Below, piece after piece: positions 24,062 to 35,754 of a DNA stretch of 64,000 bases. The translations under genes were made by a program, and so were the position numbers. Source of the stretch: Conus ventricosus (lineage: Eukaryota > Mollusca > Gastropoda > Neogastropoda > Conidae). Position 1 is the first letter of the stretch; every line of letters starts with the position of its first letter. Location of the stretch: the NCBI GenBank assembly GCA_018398815.1, contig CM031602.1, positions 102,358,683 to 102,422,682 on the forward strand, read 5' to 3'. The notes under the pieces are model-generated. The model made no database searches, was not told the DNA's origin, and was given only the letters and a program-made list of their open reading frames with translations.

Positions 24062-24075
24062 CCCCCCATCCTGGG
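24062..24075 (-). promoter_or_regulatory. Polypurine tract
   Basis: The minus strand reads CCCAGGATGGGGGG directly before the 3' LTR start TGTCATGTGACG. This is the expected position for plus-strand priming. Confidence 0.65.
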
Positions 24076-24955
24076 ATGAAAAAATTTTCTCCAGAAAATT
24101 TTTTAAAAGATATACAACTTCACTTAAACACATCTTCAGCCATGAATCTCAAAATGTGTAACCATCACACATGATTCACCAAATTAATAATCAACGTATA
24201 GAATCAATCATCATGATCCACCATAAATAGCATATTCCAAACTTTCAGTCTTTCTAAAAAAAAAAATACATAATTGATCACCACATCTCACAAAATACAT
24301 TTCACAAATTACATTGATAAAACAATTAGGGATATTGACAATTCAAAGTACAAATTGTTTTATATATTAAGATGTGAAGCACATATTTTCCCTTGATCTT
24401 TGTCTCACATCTGTGTTTTCAAAACCCTCATGAAATTGAGAATATTTCCAAGTGTAAATGTTTCTAAATAGACATGTAAACAAATAAACATAGTTGAAAC
24501 ATTTTTTTCCCCACATGTAATGTTATAGTCCATTGAAAAAAGTCACATGCTTTCCATTGCGGGACAGTGACAAATGAAAACAATTGGTTTGTCCATTGCA
24601 CAATCAAACATGGGTATAACATTTCAAAAGGGGGTAATTTGCCATCACACATACATATATATTCATTTCACAAGCAAGTTAGACAAAAATAGTACATGAT
24701 GATTTTTCATTGTTTACAAAAGAATAAAGCAAAGAATAGATATGTAATCATCAACATCAAGTATTTTTTGCTTGTAAAACATATAGTACTTCAACAAGCA
24801 AATTATGCATAAATACCACTTGATTTAAATCGTCAGTAGCATACAATGCACTGTCAAATGTGATCACACGTAATCATTAAGAAAGACAAAAACAGGAATA
24901 GTCTTTCCCTTGAAGACAGTTACATTTGTCCATGAATATTCATGCACGTGACAAC
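24076..24955 (-). other. Non-coding 3' internal region of gypsy element
   Basis: A+T-rich stretch between the RNase H end and the polypurine tract. Only short open frames are present and none is recognised. A 3' untranslated region of this size is long for the family and could contain a lost accessory frame. Confidence 0.4.
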
Positions 24956-25260
24956 AAATCTGCCATGACATTTTGTTTTCCAGGCACTGGTTCAACGTAA
25001 ATTTGGGAAATTTCCCTTTTAGTCAAGTATACTTTCACAAAATAATTTCCCTCGGGAGAGCTGACACAGAAGTTCTTCAATGTCTGGAATAGGATCGGCA
25101 TCGAACACAGTGATCTTATTTACTTTTCTGTAATCGATGCAGAAACGCACCGATCCTTCAGGTTTGTCCACCAATACAACTGGTGAGCTGTACGGAGACG
25201 TAGAAGGTTCAAAATTTTACCTTTAAACCCAGCATTACATTGATTTCTCTCTCAACCACC
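24955..25260 (-). pseudogene. Gypsy RT start joined to RNase H end (core deleted)
   Basis: The minus strand from about 25210 reads SPYSSPVVLVDKPEGSVRFC and a DYRK block (RT N-terminal motifs), then a Phe-Asp-Ala-Asp-Pro block and IEELL. Within about 20 codons the frame passes directly into VEPVPGKQNVMADLLSRA and a stop, which is the last segment of gypsy RNase H. The catalytic Tyr-x-Asp-Asp box and most of RNase H are missing. This is an internal deletion, so the copy cannot reverse-transcribe itself. Confidence 0.75.
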
Positions 25261-25939
25261 TCTTTTTTTGCAAATGGGGGGGGGGTTTATGGTCTGGTCC
25301 GCACTGGTATTTCAGAAGTTAACTGAATACTATGGGGTTAAATACCAGTTACTGTACCTGGGGTATCTGTCAACACATCCTGAAAGGTCTTTCAAATTTC
25401 TTTGAGCTGTTCTTTTTGTTTTGAAGACAAATCATTCGACAAAATCACATCATCATAGGTTTCACCTTTAACAGACAGAGTAGGAAGGGTACAACATCAT
25501 CTGCACTGGTAGATGTTAACACTCCTACATTTGCTGTTTCACAACCTTTGATCTGTCCCTGTACGTCACATTGGGTACAAATTCATCACTGATTTTGTCT
25601 GTCATGTTGACATCGTTTTCTGATAGGACATATCCACTCAACTGACTGGTTGATGGCAACATTTGTACGTTAAAACATACTTCTTCAACATTTTCACAGA
25701 AATACCTTCCAGTGTTGCCATTTTGATCTTATAATTTACCCCAGAAATTTTCACCCACCTGAAAAGGACCTTCCACATAACACGAAGTTGTTAGTCATCA
25801 GTGAGAAATACAAGATTTATCCCCTACACTGAAGAACGTGCCTTGCTTTTCTGTCTGCAAAGACCTTGTACACATCTGTTTTTCTATCAGCTGACTGTTG
25901 AGCAAGCGCCACATGCATCCTTCAAACGATTATGCAGTT

Positions 25940-26910
25940 CATAAACGTATGTGGTAAACAGTTTTACTGTCAGGTATGTCCTTTTCTTTTCCGTCCTTTG
26001 TGTCATCAATAGATCCAAAGGACCCCTTGGTGAGTGTCCGAAAGAAGAGCTCGAATGGTGAAAATCCCAGCGTTTCGTTGGGGCATTTCCCTGTATGCAA
26101 AAAGCAAAGCGGTATGAAACGATCCCATTCCTTGGGGTTCTTGCCTTGCAACCTTTCTAACATGGGACTCAACTTTCCCATTGAAACGTTCAACCATGCC
26201 ATTCGATTGGGGATGATACGGCGTGGTTGAAATGGAAGAGATTGAAAAACAGTCTGTAAATTTCTCTCATGAGATCAAAAATGAATTGCGTTCCACAATC
26301 CGAGAGAATTTCGTCGGGAAAGACCCACTCTGGAAAAAAATCGCAAGAAAAGCTCAGCGACAGACACTGTATCAATTTTCTTCAGTGGAATCGCTTCTGG
26401 ATACCTTGTCGCTGTATCCACCAAAGTCAAGATATAGCGATACCCGGAAGAAGACAGTGGTAAGGCCAACAAGATCAATAGCTACCTTCCGAAATGGGAC
26501 GGAAATGAGAGGCTTTTGTGCAAAGGTGCACATGGGACGCGACCTTTCTGAGATGTCTTTTGGCAGTGTCACATGAACGGCAGTATTCGTTACTTCCTTT
26601 GTGACACCTGGCCAATAAAAAGAATCAAGAACTTCTTTGATGTTCTTTTGACCCCACAGTGACCAGCGAACAATGCATCATGAGCCGTGTGTAGCACTGT
26701 CTCTCTAAGTGGCTTTGGAACGACAACTTTTTTGTTTTCCTGTCCAGGTAACACACCTGTAGAGAATGTCAGATTCCAGTATTTTACTTTGGGTTTTTGT
26801 CCGTTAGTTTGTCCGTTACAGTCTTTTTAGAGCAAAAAGTATTGTCGCAGCGTCTCGTCTTTTTCCTGCTTTTCTTTTAGATCATCTGGGGTAATCTGGA
26901 GTTCATCCAG
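25940..26910 (-). pseudogene. Gypsy integrase
   Basis: Retroviral-type integrase in several minus-strand frames. The N-terminal zinc region lies around 26690-26580, with paired His and a CQKTSQKG segment. The catalytic core shows LTLVDTATRYPEAIPL (first Asp) near 26430, LSDCGTQF (second Asp) near 26335, and MVERFNGKVES (Glu) at about 26197. A downstream QEPQGMGSFHTALLFAYREM block matches the core end. Slips occur at about 26480, 26370 and 26200. The RT remnant lies 3' of it, at lower coordinates. Confidence 0.78.
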
Positions 26911-27019
26911 TTTTGAGACTTTTAGCGGCTTTGTAGCCTTCCTGCTCTACGATGTCTGATCTTGGTATCACAAGACAAGGAAACAAACGATCCTCCAGCA
27001 CCCCATGTACTGTAGCGAC

Positions 27020-27260
27020 ACCTGGCAAATTGCCCAAGATCAAGTCGCAGACTGGGTTATCAATGACACAGGCGGTAAGAAATCCGGAGTAGTAGGGTTT
27101 GTGTCGACTGAAATTTTCGCCAGCGGAAACGTTTCAATCTTGCCTCCAAACGCCCCTACACTTTTGGACAGTGTTGAGATACGGTCTCGAAGCACGAAAG
27201 ATTTCCGTACACCAGCAGTGGTGCACCCAGTGTCTCGCAAAACCGAAGCCTGCAATCCAT
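27020..27260 (-). pseudogene. Gypsy aspartic protease
   Basis: The frame 27255-27040 begins with VLRDTGCTT, the Asp-Thr-Gly active-site signature of retroviral-type aspartic proteases that cleave the gag-pol polyprotein. It is followed by a hydrophobic flap-like stretch, and then by an ILGNLPG-like segment beyond the slip at 27040. It lies between gag and integrase, as expected. The rest of the protease is frame-broken. Confidence 0.65.
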
Positions 27261-27369
27261 TGTTTGGTTTCCGTTTTCTAACACCAGTCCATAAACCCGA
27301 TTGATCGGGTTTGCCAAAACATGGCCTTCTTCACAATCAGTGGAGACTAATGCGGGTTTTGAATCACCC

Positions 27370-28695
27370 GGCCTGAAAGGGCAATTCTTTTTCAGATGGA
27401 ACTTGCATCACCAAAAAAAAACATCGCATTGTCTGATCGGCAGCTGACTGTTTTTGTGAACTTCTTTCTGTCCACGAACTGGCCCAAAAGGTCTACGGGG
27501 GTGGTCGTTGTCCACGACCTCGGAACTTTTGCTGAGAAGTAACGGGTCTTTCCGGCGGCGAGTATTGGTACTGACGAAAGTCACTCGAACCACGGAAAGA
27601 TCCTGTCCGTTCCTAGGATAAGTATATCCTTGAGGACTCAGAAATGACCCACGATTTCCTTTCCTGTAACTTCCCTGTCCTGAGGGGATAGTACATGACG
27701 CATGAGACTCAAAGATTGAAAATTCTCCTTTCCTCCCACGCCTTATCTGGGTGAGCGATACAATATTGATCAGCCATTGACACATTTCCTCCAACGTTTT
27801 CAAATTGCCTTTCTTTAAGGAAAGTGGCCAGATCTTTGCTCACGCTCTGGAAAAGTTGTTCTCTAAGAAGGAGATCTCGCAGTGACTAAAAAGTCTTGTT
27901 CGTTTTAGATAAATCGATCCATCGATCCAAACAATGACTCATACGGATCAGAAACGACGGAAACGATTCCCCTTTTTTCAGGGCGCACAGAACGGAAACG
28001 TTCGTGAAAACGATCAGCAGAACATTGAAATTTCTTGAGGGTTCTTCTTTCAACTGATCCCAAGTTAAATTTTGTTTCGCTGGGAAGTGAGTGGTACAGT
28101 GTCAAAGCGCTACCCTTAAACAACGACGCAATAATACAATGTCCACTTTTCCTTTGGCCAACCACAAGACGTTGCGTGACTTTTTAAATCGGAAAAGAAA
28201 ACTATCAATGTCATCCGTTTTTTTTTCAAAAGGTGGTAACTTTGGGAAAATATGCCGCTTTTGGTTGAGGCATGGGTGCGGAAACCGACTGGTGGAAAAT
28301 GGTGGAGGTTCTCTTGATGCCTGTATTCTTTTAATTTTAGCATCAGTCTCTATTTCTAACTGTCTCAATTAATTGACGTTCTTTATCTTCAGCTTCCTCT
28401 GTAGTCTTTTTTCTTCAATTTCAGCTTCCTCTGTAGTCTTTTTTCTTCAACTTCAATTCCCTCTGTAGTCTATTTTCTTCAGCTTCAGCTTCCCCCTGTA
28501 GTCTATTTTCTTCAGCTTCCCTCTGTAGTTTATTTTCGTCGCTTCCCTCTGTAGTCTATTTCTTCCCTCTCTCTTAGCATGTCTGCCCCATCTGTGCATT
28601 GTTGCACATTTGTTAGTAAGTTTTTCTCCCTCAAAACCCAAGCGTTCCGCTTGTTTAACATATTTATCAAAATCATCCATAATGAACCTCAACAC
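27370..28695 (-). pseudogene. Gypsy gag
   Basis: Capsid and nucleocapsid polyprotein, broken into frames 28695-28453, 28368-28102, 28165-27905 and 27803-27408. The first is highly charged and encoded partly by a tandem repeat of about 33 bp. The second and third contain a capsid-like core (SFLFRFKK, YHSLPSE). The last ends in an Arg-rich tail followed by a CKFHLKKNC half-knuckle near 27395. No full frame remains. Confidence 0.65.
28380..28570. repeat. About 33-bp tandem repeat within gag
   Basis: Five or six imperfect units with the core CTTC(C)CTCTGTAGTC(T)ATTTTCTTCA. On the minus strand this encodes a repeated Lys/Asp-Tyr-Arg-Gly-Lys pattern, so copy number alters the gag N-terminal part. 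Confidence 0.85.
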
Positions 28696-28699
28696 AAAA

Positions 28700-29950
28700 A
28701 ATTTTTAAAGTATGAATAAAAATAAGGCGATATATGATGGCGCTGTATATTTCACAAAAAAAAGTAATTATAGTATATACAAATAAAGAATTCAATTTCC
28801 GGTGTAAACAGAAACGCTTACTAAAACAGGGTAGATATTTAAATCCAAGGAATGTATTTTTCCAAAGTAATTTGCAAACTGCTATCAATTTGGAATTTTA
28901 AAAAAAATGAAGTTCAATGCAAATCGTTTTTCCTAAGAAAGGAAAAAAACACAATAAAGTTTTCTGAAAATTAAATTCTTTATAAAGTTTTAGTTCTTAA
29001 ATGTCTTGTTGTCAGTCTTTCTTTCTTACTTAAATTTTAAATGAATTTACAAAACAAATGCACCGCCTTATACAAAAAATGATATAAATTTACAAAACAA
29101 ATGGAATCACAAACAATTAAAAAGAGGAGAAAACACAAACTAGCGGAAATCCTACCTAAAAGATGAAAATGTTGAAAGAAAACTAGATGGAGCTTATTGA
29201 GGAGAAGGTTTTAAAAGGTTTTGAAAAAGGGGTGAAAAGGAAAAGAAAGGATACACAGGACCGGAATAGTGAGAAGAAATCAGGAAAAGCAAAAGAAGCA
29301 GTCAGACAGCACCCTAGTGGTCACTGTCTCCCGTGAAACTGGAGACGGGAAAAACAAATCACTGCACAATATACAACCACACTACAGTAATAATACAAAT
29401 ACTAAACAATCAATCAATAAAAGCACATTCACCCAAACTCAAAGAAAATCTCGCACACACCCCGAAAAAAAATGATCAAAAGATAAAGATGTTTATTTGG
29501 GGCAAAAGCGGTAAATCAACTCCACCACCTACACTATTAGCGTGACGGAGGAGAAGTTGATCCCACACTCTGGGGGGGCAAGGGGAAAAATCAAACTGAA
29601 ACAATAGGAAAGCGAAAGAAATAGATATTTATGAGAAGGGAAAGACATTGACTCCCCAACGCCATGTGCCCCCGCTAAAGCAGGAAGAGGTTGGGGCTAT
29701 CAGTCCTGGGGAAGGGGACAAAAATTCTAATCTTAGGGGAAGGACAGCGATTCCTCAACGCCCCGCCCCTTGCTGCCAGGTACGAGCAAAAGGAGGTTGA
29801 GGCTATCGGTCCTGAGGGGGAAAGGGTCAAAAGGAAATCCTACCAAAAAAAAAAACTTAACGGAGTAGAGCAACCAAAAGAAAATCTCAACCACCTTAAA
29901 CACACATAGAAATAGACAAAAAAATTGCAAATATTATACACAATAAATAA
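28700..29950 (-). other. Gypsy leader, no gene recognised
   Basis: A+T-rich 5' leader between gag and the leader tandem repeat. Short open frames on both strands show no known motif. A pair of similar blocks with GGTTGGGGCTATCAGTCCTG and GTTGAGGCTATCGGTCCTG lies at about 29690 and 29795. Confidence 0.35.
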
Positions 29951-29954
29951 TTAA

Positions 29955-30220
29955 ACTTTCTTCTTTTTTTTCCTTCCCTCAACCCTTGAGGGTACAAATA
30001 GAAATCTTTCCTTTTTTTTCTTCCTCAAACCTTGAGGGTACAAATAGAAATCTTTTTTTCCTCTTCCTCAAACCCTTGAGGGTACAAATAGAAATCTTTT
30101 TTTTTCTTTCCTCAAACCCTTGAAAGGGGACAAATATAAATCTTTTTTCCTTTCCTCAAACCCTTGAGGGTACAAATAGAAATCTCTTTTTTTTCTTCCT
30201 CAAACCTTGAGGGTACAAAT

Positions 30221-30257
<37 letters not shown>

Positions 30258-30260
30258 AGG
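29955..30260. repeat. Leader tandem repeat, about 45 bp, six units
   Basis: Units share CCCTTGAGGGTACAAATAGA followed by a T/C run. They sit just inside the 5' LTR. CCCTTGAGGG is itself an inverted repeat, so each unit can form a small hairpin. The last unit runs into a poly-T tract that was probably expanded. Confidence 0.9.
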
Positions 30261-30292
30261 GGAAACAAAACGGCAGCTACGTCGGTGAAACT

Positions 30293-30311
30293 GGAGTCGG
30301 GGGGTCACCAC
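30293..30311 (-). promoter_or_regulatory. Primer binding site candidate
   Basis: On the minus strand, directly after the 5' LTR, the sequence reads GTGGTGACCCCCCGACTCC. A TGG start one base inside the LTR is the expected complement of a tRNA CCA end. The tRNA was not identified. Confidence 0.5.
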
Positions 30312-31422
30312 TGTCACACTGTCACTCTTGCATACCCGCATTCATGACAGCATTTTTCTCCATACGCACACGCAATCTCTCAATCAACCAAAAAGGGGCA
30401 CTACCGAAAGTTTTTTCTTCTCCCCCCCTCCTTCGGGAAAACACTTACTTAATCACATCAAACACGTTATCAACAAATTTTATACATGAAGTCTCTTTCC
30501 ATGAGAGGCAAACTAACTCACTCAAGACTTCATAAAGTCACGGCCTTCACACAACATTGGCCCACAAACTTCAGACCAGGGGAAAAAAAATGATTCTCTC
30601 ACTCCTGGATGCTATACCTGCATCCGAATTACGTCTCGCCTCATCCTTTCAGGATTCCCTGTCTCTCTCAGACATATTTTCGCCCCCTCGATTTCTCCCG
30701 TCCTGGAGATTTGACTTCCGATCCCCTCCCTCGACTCTTCTTGTCATGGAGAGATGAGTTCCAACTCCTCTCCCTCGTCTCCCCCTGTCCCTGGAGAGAT
30801 TTACGAGTTCCCGACTCCTCTCCCTGGAGTCCTTAATCCCTGGGGGCGCCTACCGGTGTGTTCCTCACACCATGGCCATCTTCAACCACCTCACGGGTGG
30901 GAAAAGGGGAAGGGTGAAGGGCGAAAGGTAAAGGGTGAAGGGCTGAAACACGAATAAGGTTCGTGTAAGTAACCTTCTTAATTCAACATATGAATTCTTT
31001 CTTCCTCTTTTCTTTAAGTTTTCCCCCTGTAGCTTTCCCCAACTATCTATCGCTCACCTGGTAATGACTGGTCAGCAGCAAGGACCAACGTCCCGACAGG
31101 TTCGAGTCTCTAGGCCATCTGCTGGGTTAAAACTAATTCTTTCTTCCCTCCTCCTAGTGAGTGCATACTCCCGTGTTCAAAACACATGACCAGCACCTTA
31201 CCAGCCCCTTTTTAAACTATCATCAGTGGTCACTTTCACCCAATGACCACCCTTGTTTCTTTACTGAGTCATACTCACAATTATTTTGGGGACGCCCGCT
31301 ACACTAGTCAAGCCACATGAATATCCTTTCCTTTCTAGTAGTGGCATGGGGAAATGATTCATATTACTAACTAAAATGTGATGGAGCGTCACATGCCTTG
31401 AAGTGAGGCTACGTACAGAACA
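30312..31422 (-). mobile_element. Gypsy LTR (5' LTR in element orientation)
   Basis: LTR of 1111 bp, starting TGTCACACTGTC and ending TACAGAACA, matching 22955-24061 with scattered small indels. The high similarity suggests a fairly recent insertion. It is followed by GACTT (31423-31427) and then the resumed LINE B sequence. Confidence 0.9.
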
Positions 31423-31427
31423 GACTT

Positions 31428-32211
31428 TCCTTGAGAATTGGTGCAGTTACTTCCCCACTGTGGAGAATGGCCCTTCAAGTCACCCAATAAAAGAAAAAGG
31501 GCGAGGGAGCTGAGAAATTAAACCATCCATCTGACTTTCGAAATCACAGAAGATGGAGATAGATACAAACAACATATCGTAACGACCTTGTTTAACGAGT
31601 ACGAGCTGCCCTGCCTCCAGATCCGTCTGAAATGGAATTTCTGTATGTAATACCGAATTATGAATGTAAAGAGAACGCCCCTCCTTGAAAAGTCTGCAGA
31701 AGCTGGCTTGAGTAAGCAGGAGAAAACCAGGAATCTCATGCTTCTTACCCTTTCAGTTAAGAGGGTTTCCTGAAGAGCAAGTATCGAAGATCCATACTCT
31801 GTCAAAAATAGCTCAAGGGCCCGACAATTTGCTTTAATCCCCTTATGTTCCACTGGGTATGTCCATGTTAGATTGTTAAAAGAATATCTATCATCCCTCT
31901 TCTCCAGAAACTTCACTGTCCACAAAGAACTAAAACGGTTCTTCAAGAAAAGATCAGAAGCCGATGCTCCCGATAAATTTCTAAGTTGTTTGTTACCATG
32001 TTTGGAATTTGCTCTTACTGGAATGAAACCTGCTGCACCCAAAAACCTGACTTCGAGATTTCCCCCAGGAGGGTCTGGAGACCGAAAGGACGTCCCACGC
32101 GGCCTGTTCGTAGCTTTTTTGGCTGGAGCGGGGGACGTCTCTTTCCTCCGATCCTTCACCCTACCTTGATCCACAGCACCCTTTGAACAATGAAACACTT
32201 CTTCCCTACCA
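31428..32211 (-). pseudogene. LINE B: ORF1 end and endonuclease N-terminal half
   Basis: This is the continuation of LINE copy B beyond the gypsy insertion. The frame 32198-31518 runs from the ORF1 C-terminal tail into the endonuclease start, with ILALQETLL, the metal-binding Glu block of APE-type endonucleases. Sequence matches LINE A at 19430-20210. The contig ends inside ORF1 at 32211. Confidence 0.7.
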
Positions 32212-32311
32212 NNNNNNNNNNNNNNNNNNNNNNNNNNNNNNNNNNNNNNNNNNNNNNNNNNNNNNNNNNNNNNNNNNNNNNNNNNNNNNNNNNNNNNNNN
32301 NNNNNNNNNNN
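32212..32311. other. Assembly gap of 100 N
   Basis: Exactly 100 undetermined bases, the conventional placeholder for a scaffold join of unknown size. The left contig ends in LINE B. The right contig starts inside the 75-bp tandem repeat, in opposite orientation. Confidence 0.99.
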
Positions 32312-33329
32312 AGACAGTGATTATATGAAAGAATTGACATTCTTGTTTACAAAAAGCAAATGAACATGGTGTGAATTAAACGAAAAACATTTATGGTTCG
32401 TAAAAAAAAAAATCAATTGTGTAATCATCGTATGCAATGAATTGTGTTCATTGTTTATTGAAGAGGATCCAGATGGAAATCCTTTTCCTAAGTTGGAAGA
32501 CTAGATTGTAAAAGGTTTATATGGAAATCCTTTCCTGTGCAGTGTTATGCTTCCGGAAAAGGAAATCTGTAGTGTGATGATTCCAGAAAAAGGGAATCTT
32601 GTAATGCTATCATTTTGAAAAAAAAAATATTGTATTGTTGAACAAGATATGCTGATGTGTGGCTCAAGTCATAGTAAATATGATGTGGCTAATGAATATG
32701 AACGAATATGTTATGCGGCTTAAGTTCTAACAAGAAATGATGTAGCTAATCGACATGAAGGTAGTTGTGTTTTTAATGAATGGTGGCCTTGATAATCAAG
32801 GTAGTTAAATCAGTTCCCCCAGGTTGATAGTGTTCCCTGGACTAGGGGAACTGGCTACTACCCAGTGAGGGCTGTGGCCGTGATCGTGGACGCCCCGATC
32901 TCCAGCTGCTGCTGTGGAGCGTCGGTCGCTGAGCCGACATCTGCCCTACCTGTTACTACTACTGTGTTTTGTTTTGATGGCTCAGGCAGCATAAAAAAAG
33001 AAAGAAGAGTTGCTCTGTTGCCTGGCCGTCCATGTTTGGATGAATGGTGGGTGTAAGTAAGCCCAAATTCGTGCATGCATCCAAAATTTTCAGAGTGAGA
33101 GTCAGACAGACAGACACATACACACACGCATTTCATCCGTAACACTGAATAATGTTGTATATATTCAAGTTTGGGTTTGCCACATGTCTGAATGACACTG
33201 CAAACATAATGTGAATTCCATGTGAGATACCACATTTATGGTATACAGTCAACTCTGCAGACAATGAATATGTGTATGTTTGACACACGTCTTGAACAGT
33301 TATCATTTCAAGTCTGATTGCAGTGTTGT

Positions 33330-33337
33330 GTGTGTGT

Positions 33338-33389
<52 letters not shown>

Positions 33390-33394
33390 GTGTG

Positions 33395-33427
<33 letters not shown>

Positions 33428-33437
33428 CGTTGTTGTT
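33330..33437. repeat. (GT)n and (TTG)n microsatellite
   Basis: GT tract to about 33391, then a TTG tract to 33437. Partner of 12977-13106 in the left arm. Confidence 0.95.
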
Positions 33438-34109
33438 TTGTTTTACGTCTTTCTTCATTGTCAGGGTCACTGACATTGCTACTTGAGCCCGTACATGTAT
33501 GTACTATGTTACAGATGATCTAGTGGAGGCGACTCATGTTTGAACTTGTGCATGTGCGGACTGATTATGTTCCATGTCAGTGTATCTGCTTGGTTCACAT
33601 CAGAGTCAATATTTCCTCTATATGTGCTAGGGTGAGCCGGCGAACATTTCCGCTCACGTCGCATGCGTGTGTGTGCGTCAGTGGATATCTGTGTGACAGC
33701 ACAGCGTGGGAGAGGGTAGGGAGGTATCTTGAACTTTTTAGTGTTTTGTCCGTGGAAGTGGGGAAATTGGGTCATGCATCATCCTCACTGTGAGTTGCCC
33801 AATCATAGTTAACCTACGTTGAATTATCCAATCACAGCCAAGTTTACTGTAATGCAGGCTGGGGGTTAGGTGAACTGTCGCTCAGTGTTTTTTGCAGCTG
33901 TTTTTTCAGAGTGGAAGTCTCTGACGTTGTGTGTGTTGATTCTATGGTTGAAAGTCCTGGTGAATCCTTTAGGAACTGTGTTCAGGTTTCGGGCTTAAGA
34001 TTAGCGGAGCTGCCTTGAGTCTGGAGGGGATGATTCTGTGTTTCTGTGTAATTGTATTCTTCTCGCTGTTGGAGGTACAGTAGAAGGACTGTCGTTACTG
34101 TAATTTGTG

Positions 34110-34315
34110 AAGACGTGGTTGCTGCATTTGTGTTGAACTGTAACCGGTGTTCCTGAGACCCTGGTGGGGTGAAGACTTGGTTGCTGCGTTCTTGTTGAAC
34201 TGTAACCGGTGTTCCTGAGACCCTGGTGGGGTGAAGACTTGGTTGCTGCGTTCTTGTTGAACTGTAACCTGTGTACCTGAAAACCTTGGTGGGTGAAGAC
34301 TTGGTTGCTGTGGTT
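34110..34315. repeat. About 63-bp tandem repeat, three units
   Basis: Units share GAAGACTTGGTTGCTGCGTT, then a TTGTTGAACTGTAACC block and a CTGAGACCCTGGTGGGGT block. Located inside the 2.16-kb insertion. Confidence 0.9.
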
Positions 34316-34405
34316 GGGTGCTGTAGACGTGCTGGTCTGGGGAGCCTTGGTGGCGCTGGACAACCCATCTCGGAGTTGGGCCGGACACGTGTTGGTTCAA
34401 GATAT

Positions 34406-34503
34406 CTCCTTGTAATCCTGCCTTAGCTGGTGCCCGTAATCCTGCCTTAGCTGGTGCCTGTAATCCTGCCTTAGCTGGTCCTGTAATCCTGCCTTAGCTG
34501 GTC
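34406..34503. repeat. About 24-bp tandem repeat, four units
   Basis: Repeated GTAATCCTGCCTTAGCTGGT with a short variable spacer, inside the 2.16-kb insertion. Confidence 0.92.
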
Positions 34504-35743
34504 AACGGGATCCCTGTGCGAGGAGTGGCACAGCGTGGCTACTCTTCCTGTTGCTGTGACAGTCCGAGTGGTACATGTGAATGTTGACGACAAACAGGGG
34601 CTGTTTTGAGGTAACATCATTGAAACATCATTGAACATTATTTCCAGGACCAAGGAAATGAGCCATCATTCATCGGTTATGGAGCGGACTACCCAGTGTG
34701 TGAAAGACACTAGCAAAAATCCTTAGTGACTTTAAATTTATTTAGTATTATTATCATTGCATAGCTGGTCTAGTTTTTGGCTAATTAGTCATTACTTGTG
34801 TGTGTCGCAGCTGCACAGGTTTTCAAGACAAATTGTCTTTGGTGTGGTGGCAAGAAACATTTATATCAACAATTTTTACATTCTGGACACTTGGTTGGGC
34901 CATTCTCTGCGAGTATTAATTTTATAGCAACCCAGTTACTGGATTATCAATTGGTCATGCGTGTTTTAAGTGCCCAGTTTTTGGGAATGTGACCCGGTTT
35001 AATTATTTTGAAAGTGTGTGAGCATTACAGAATTGTTGTAGTTTTGTTGCATTCTATATGGGTAATTGGTCTGTCACTGCGTTACAAAATTGTAGTTCTG
35101 GGCATTTACATTGGTGTTTGGGTTCTGTCATTGTGTTGGAATTCATTCCCTGGTTGCGGCTTGTGTATGAGCCAGTAAGTGAATTTGTTTGAGTAAGTCT
35201 CGGATTCACAGTGTCCTGTTGGGCCCAAAAGCCAAGGTGTTATCGGGCGTGTGGTTGTATTGCATGGTAGCGATGCATCGCACCCGGCTGGACACATTGG
35301 GATTTGACCCGAATAAAGGTTATCATTAATTAATTTCAGACCTTTGGTTGGTTTGGTTGTGCAGGGGGTGTGTGTGACTAGGAATATGTGGCAAATTGGG
35401 TTAAGTGGTTGAATGTTTTAGTTTGAGAGAAAGTGATTGTATGGGTAGTAAGTGGAATATTCAGTGTTATGGACCCCGGTGTCGTGGTTTGAATGAAATT
35501 ATCATGTGTGAACTGTTCATCTGTTCTGGATGCTTATTTGATTTGGGGCGTTTTGGTATTGTAGGTCGTAAGTCTGTCTCGGGCCCTCCTTAGTTAGTTT
35601 CAGGTCTTAGCGAGCCTGACATCATTTCGTGATATTAGACGGAAAAAAAAACGGGGCCGGAAAAAGGCTAACACAACGAGTCAAAAGAATTAACTTATCT
35701 ACAGCTATAGCACAAAAATGCAAAGTCGACTAACCAAAGATGA

Positions 35744-35754
35744 CCCCCCCCCCC

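Larger units (their letters stand above)
22955..31422 (-). mobile_element. Full-length Gmr1-like Ty3/gypsy element, internally deleted
   Basis: LTR retrotransposon of 8468 bp with paired LTRs of about 1.1 kb, a 5-bp target duplication, a primer-binding-site candidate next to the 5' LTR and a polypurine tract next to the 3' LTR. The minus-strand internal order is leader with tandem repeats, gag, protease, integrase, then RT start fused to RNase H end. Integrase upstream of RT is the order described for Gmr1-like gypsy elements. The catalytic RT and most of RNase H are deleted, and gag, protease and integrase carry slips, so it would need enzymes from another copy. It inserted into LINE copy B. 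Confidence 0.85.
33459..35621. mobile_element. 2163-bp insertion with TG...CA ends, solo-LTR-like
   Basis: The insert begins TGTCAGGG and ends CCTGACA, with TCAT duplicated on both sides (33455-33458 and 35622-35625). The left arm has a single uninterrupted site around 12950-12965. Short inverted TG...CA termini, a 4-bp duplication and an AATAAA signal near 35312 fit a solo LTR. It contains no recognisable coding domain. A non-autonomous DNA element with 7-bp terminal repeats is the alternative. Its long open frames arise from internal tandem repeats. Confidence 0.65.

Noticed and set aside
22955..31422. Two LTR-like blocks as independent tandem duplicates of host DNA
   Set aside because: TG...CA ends, a matching GACTT duplication, a polypurine tract and gag-pol content inside show a single LTR element.
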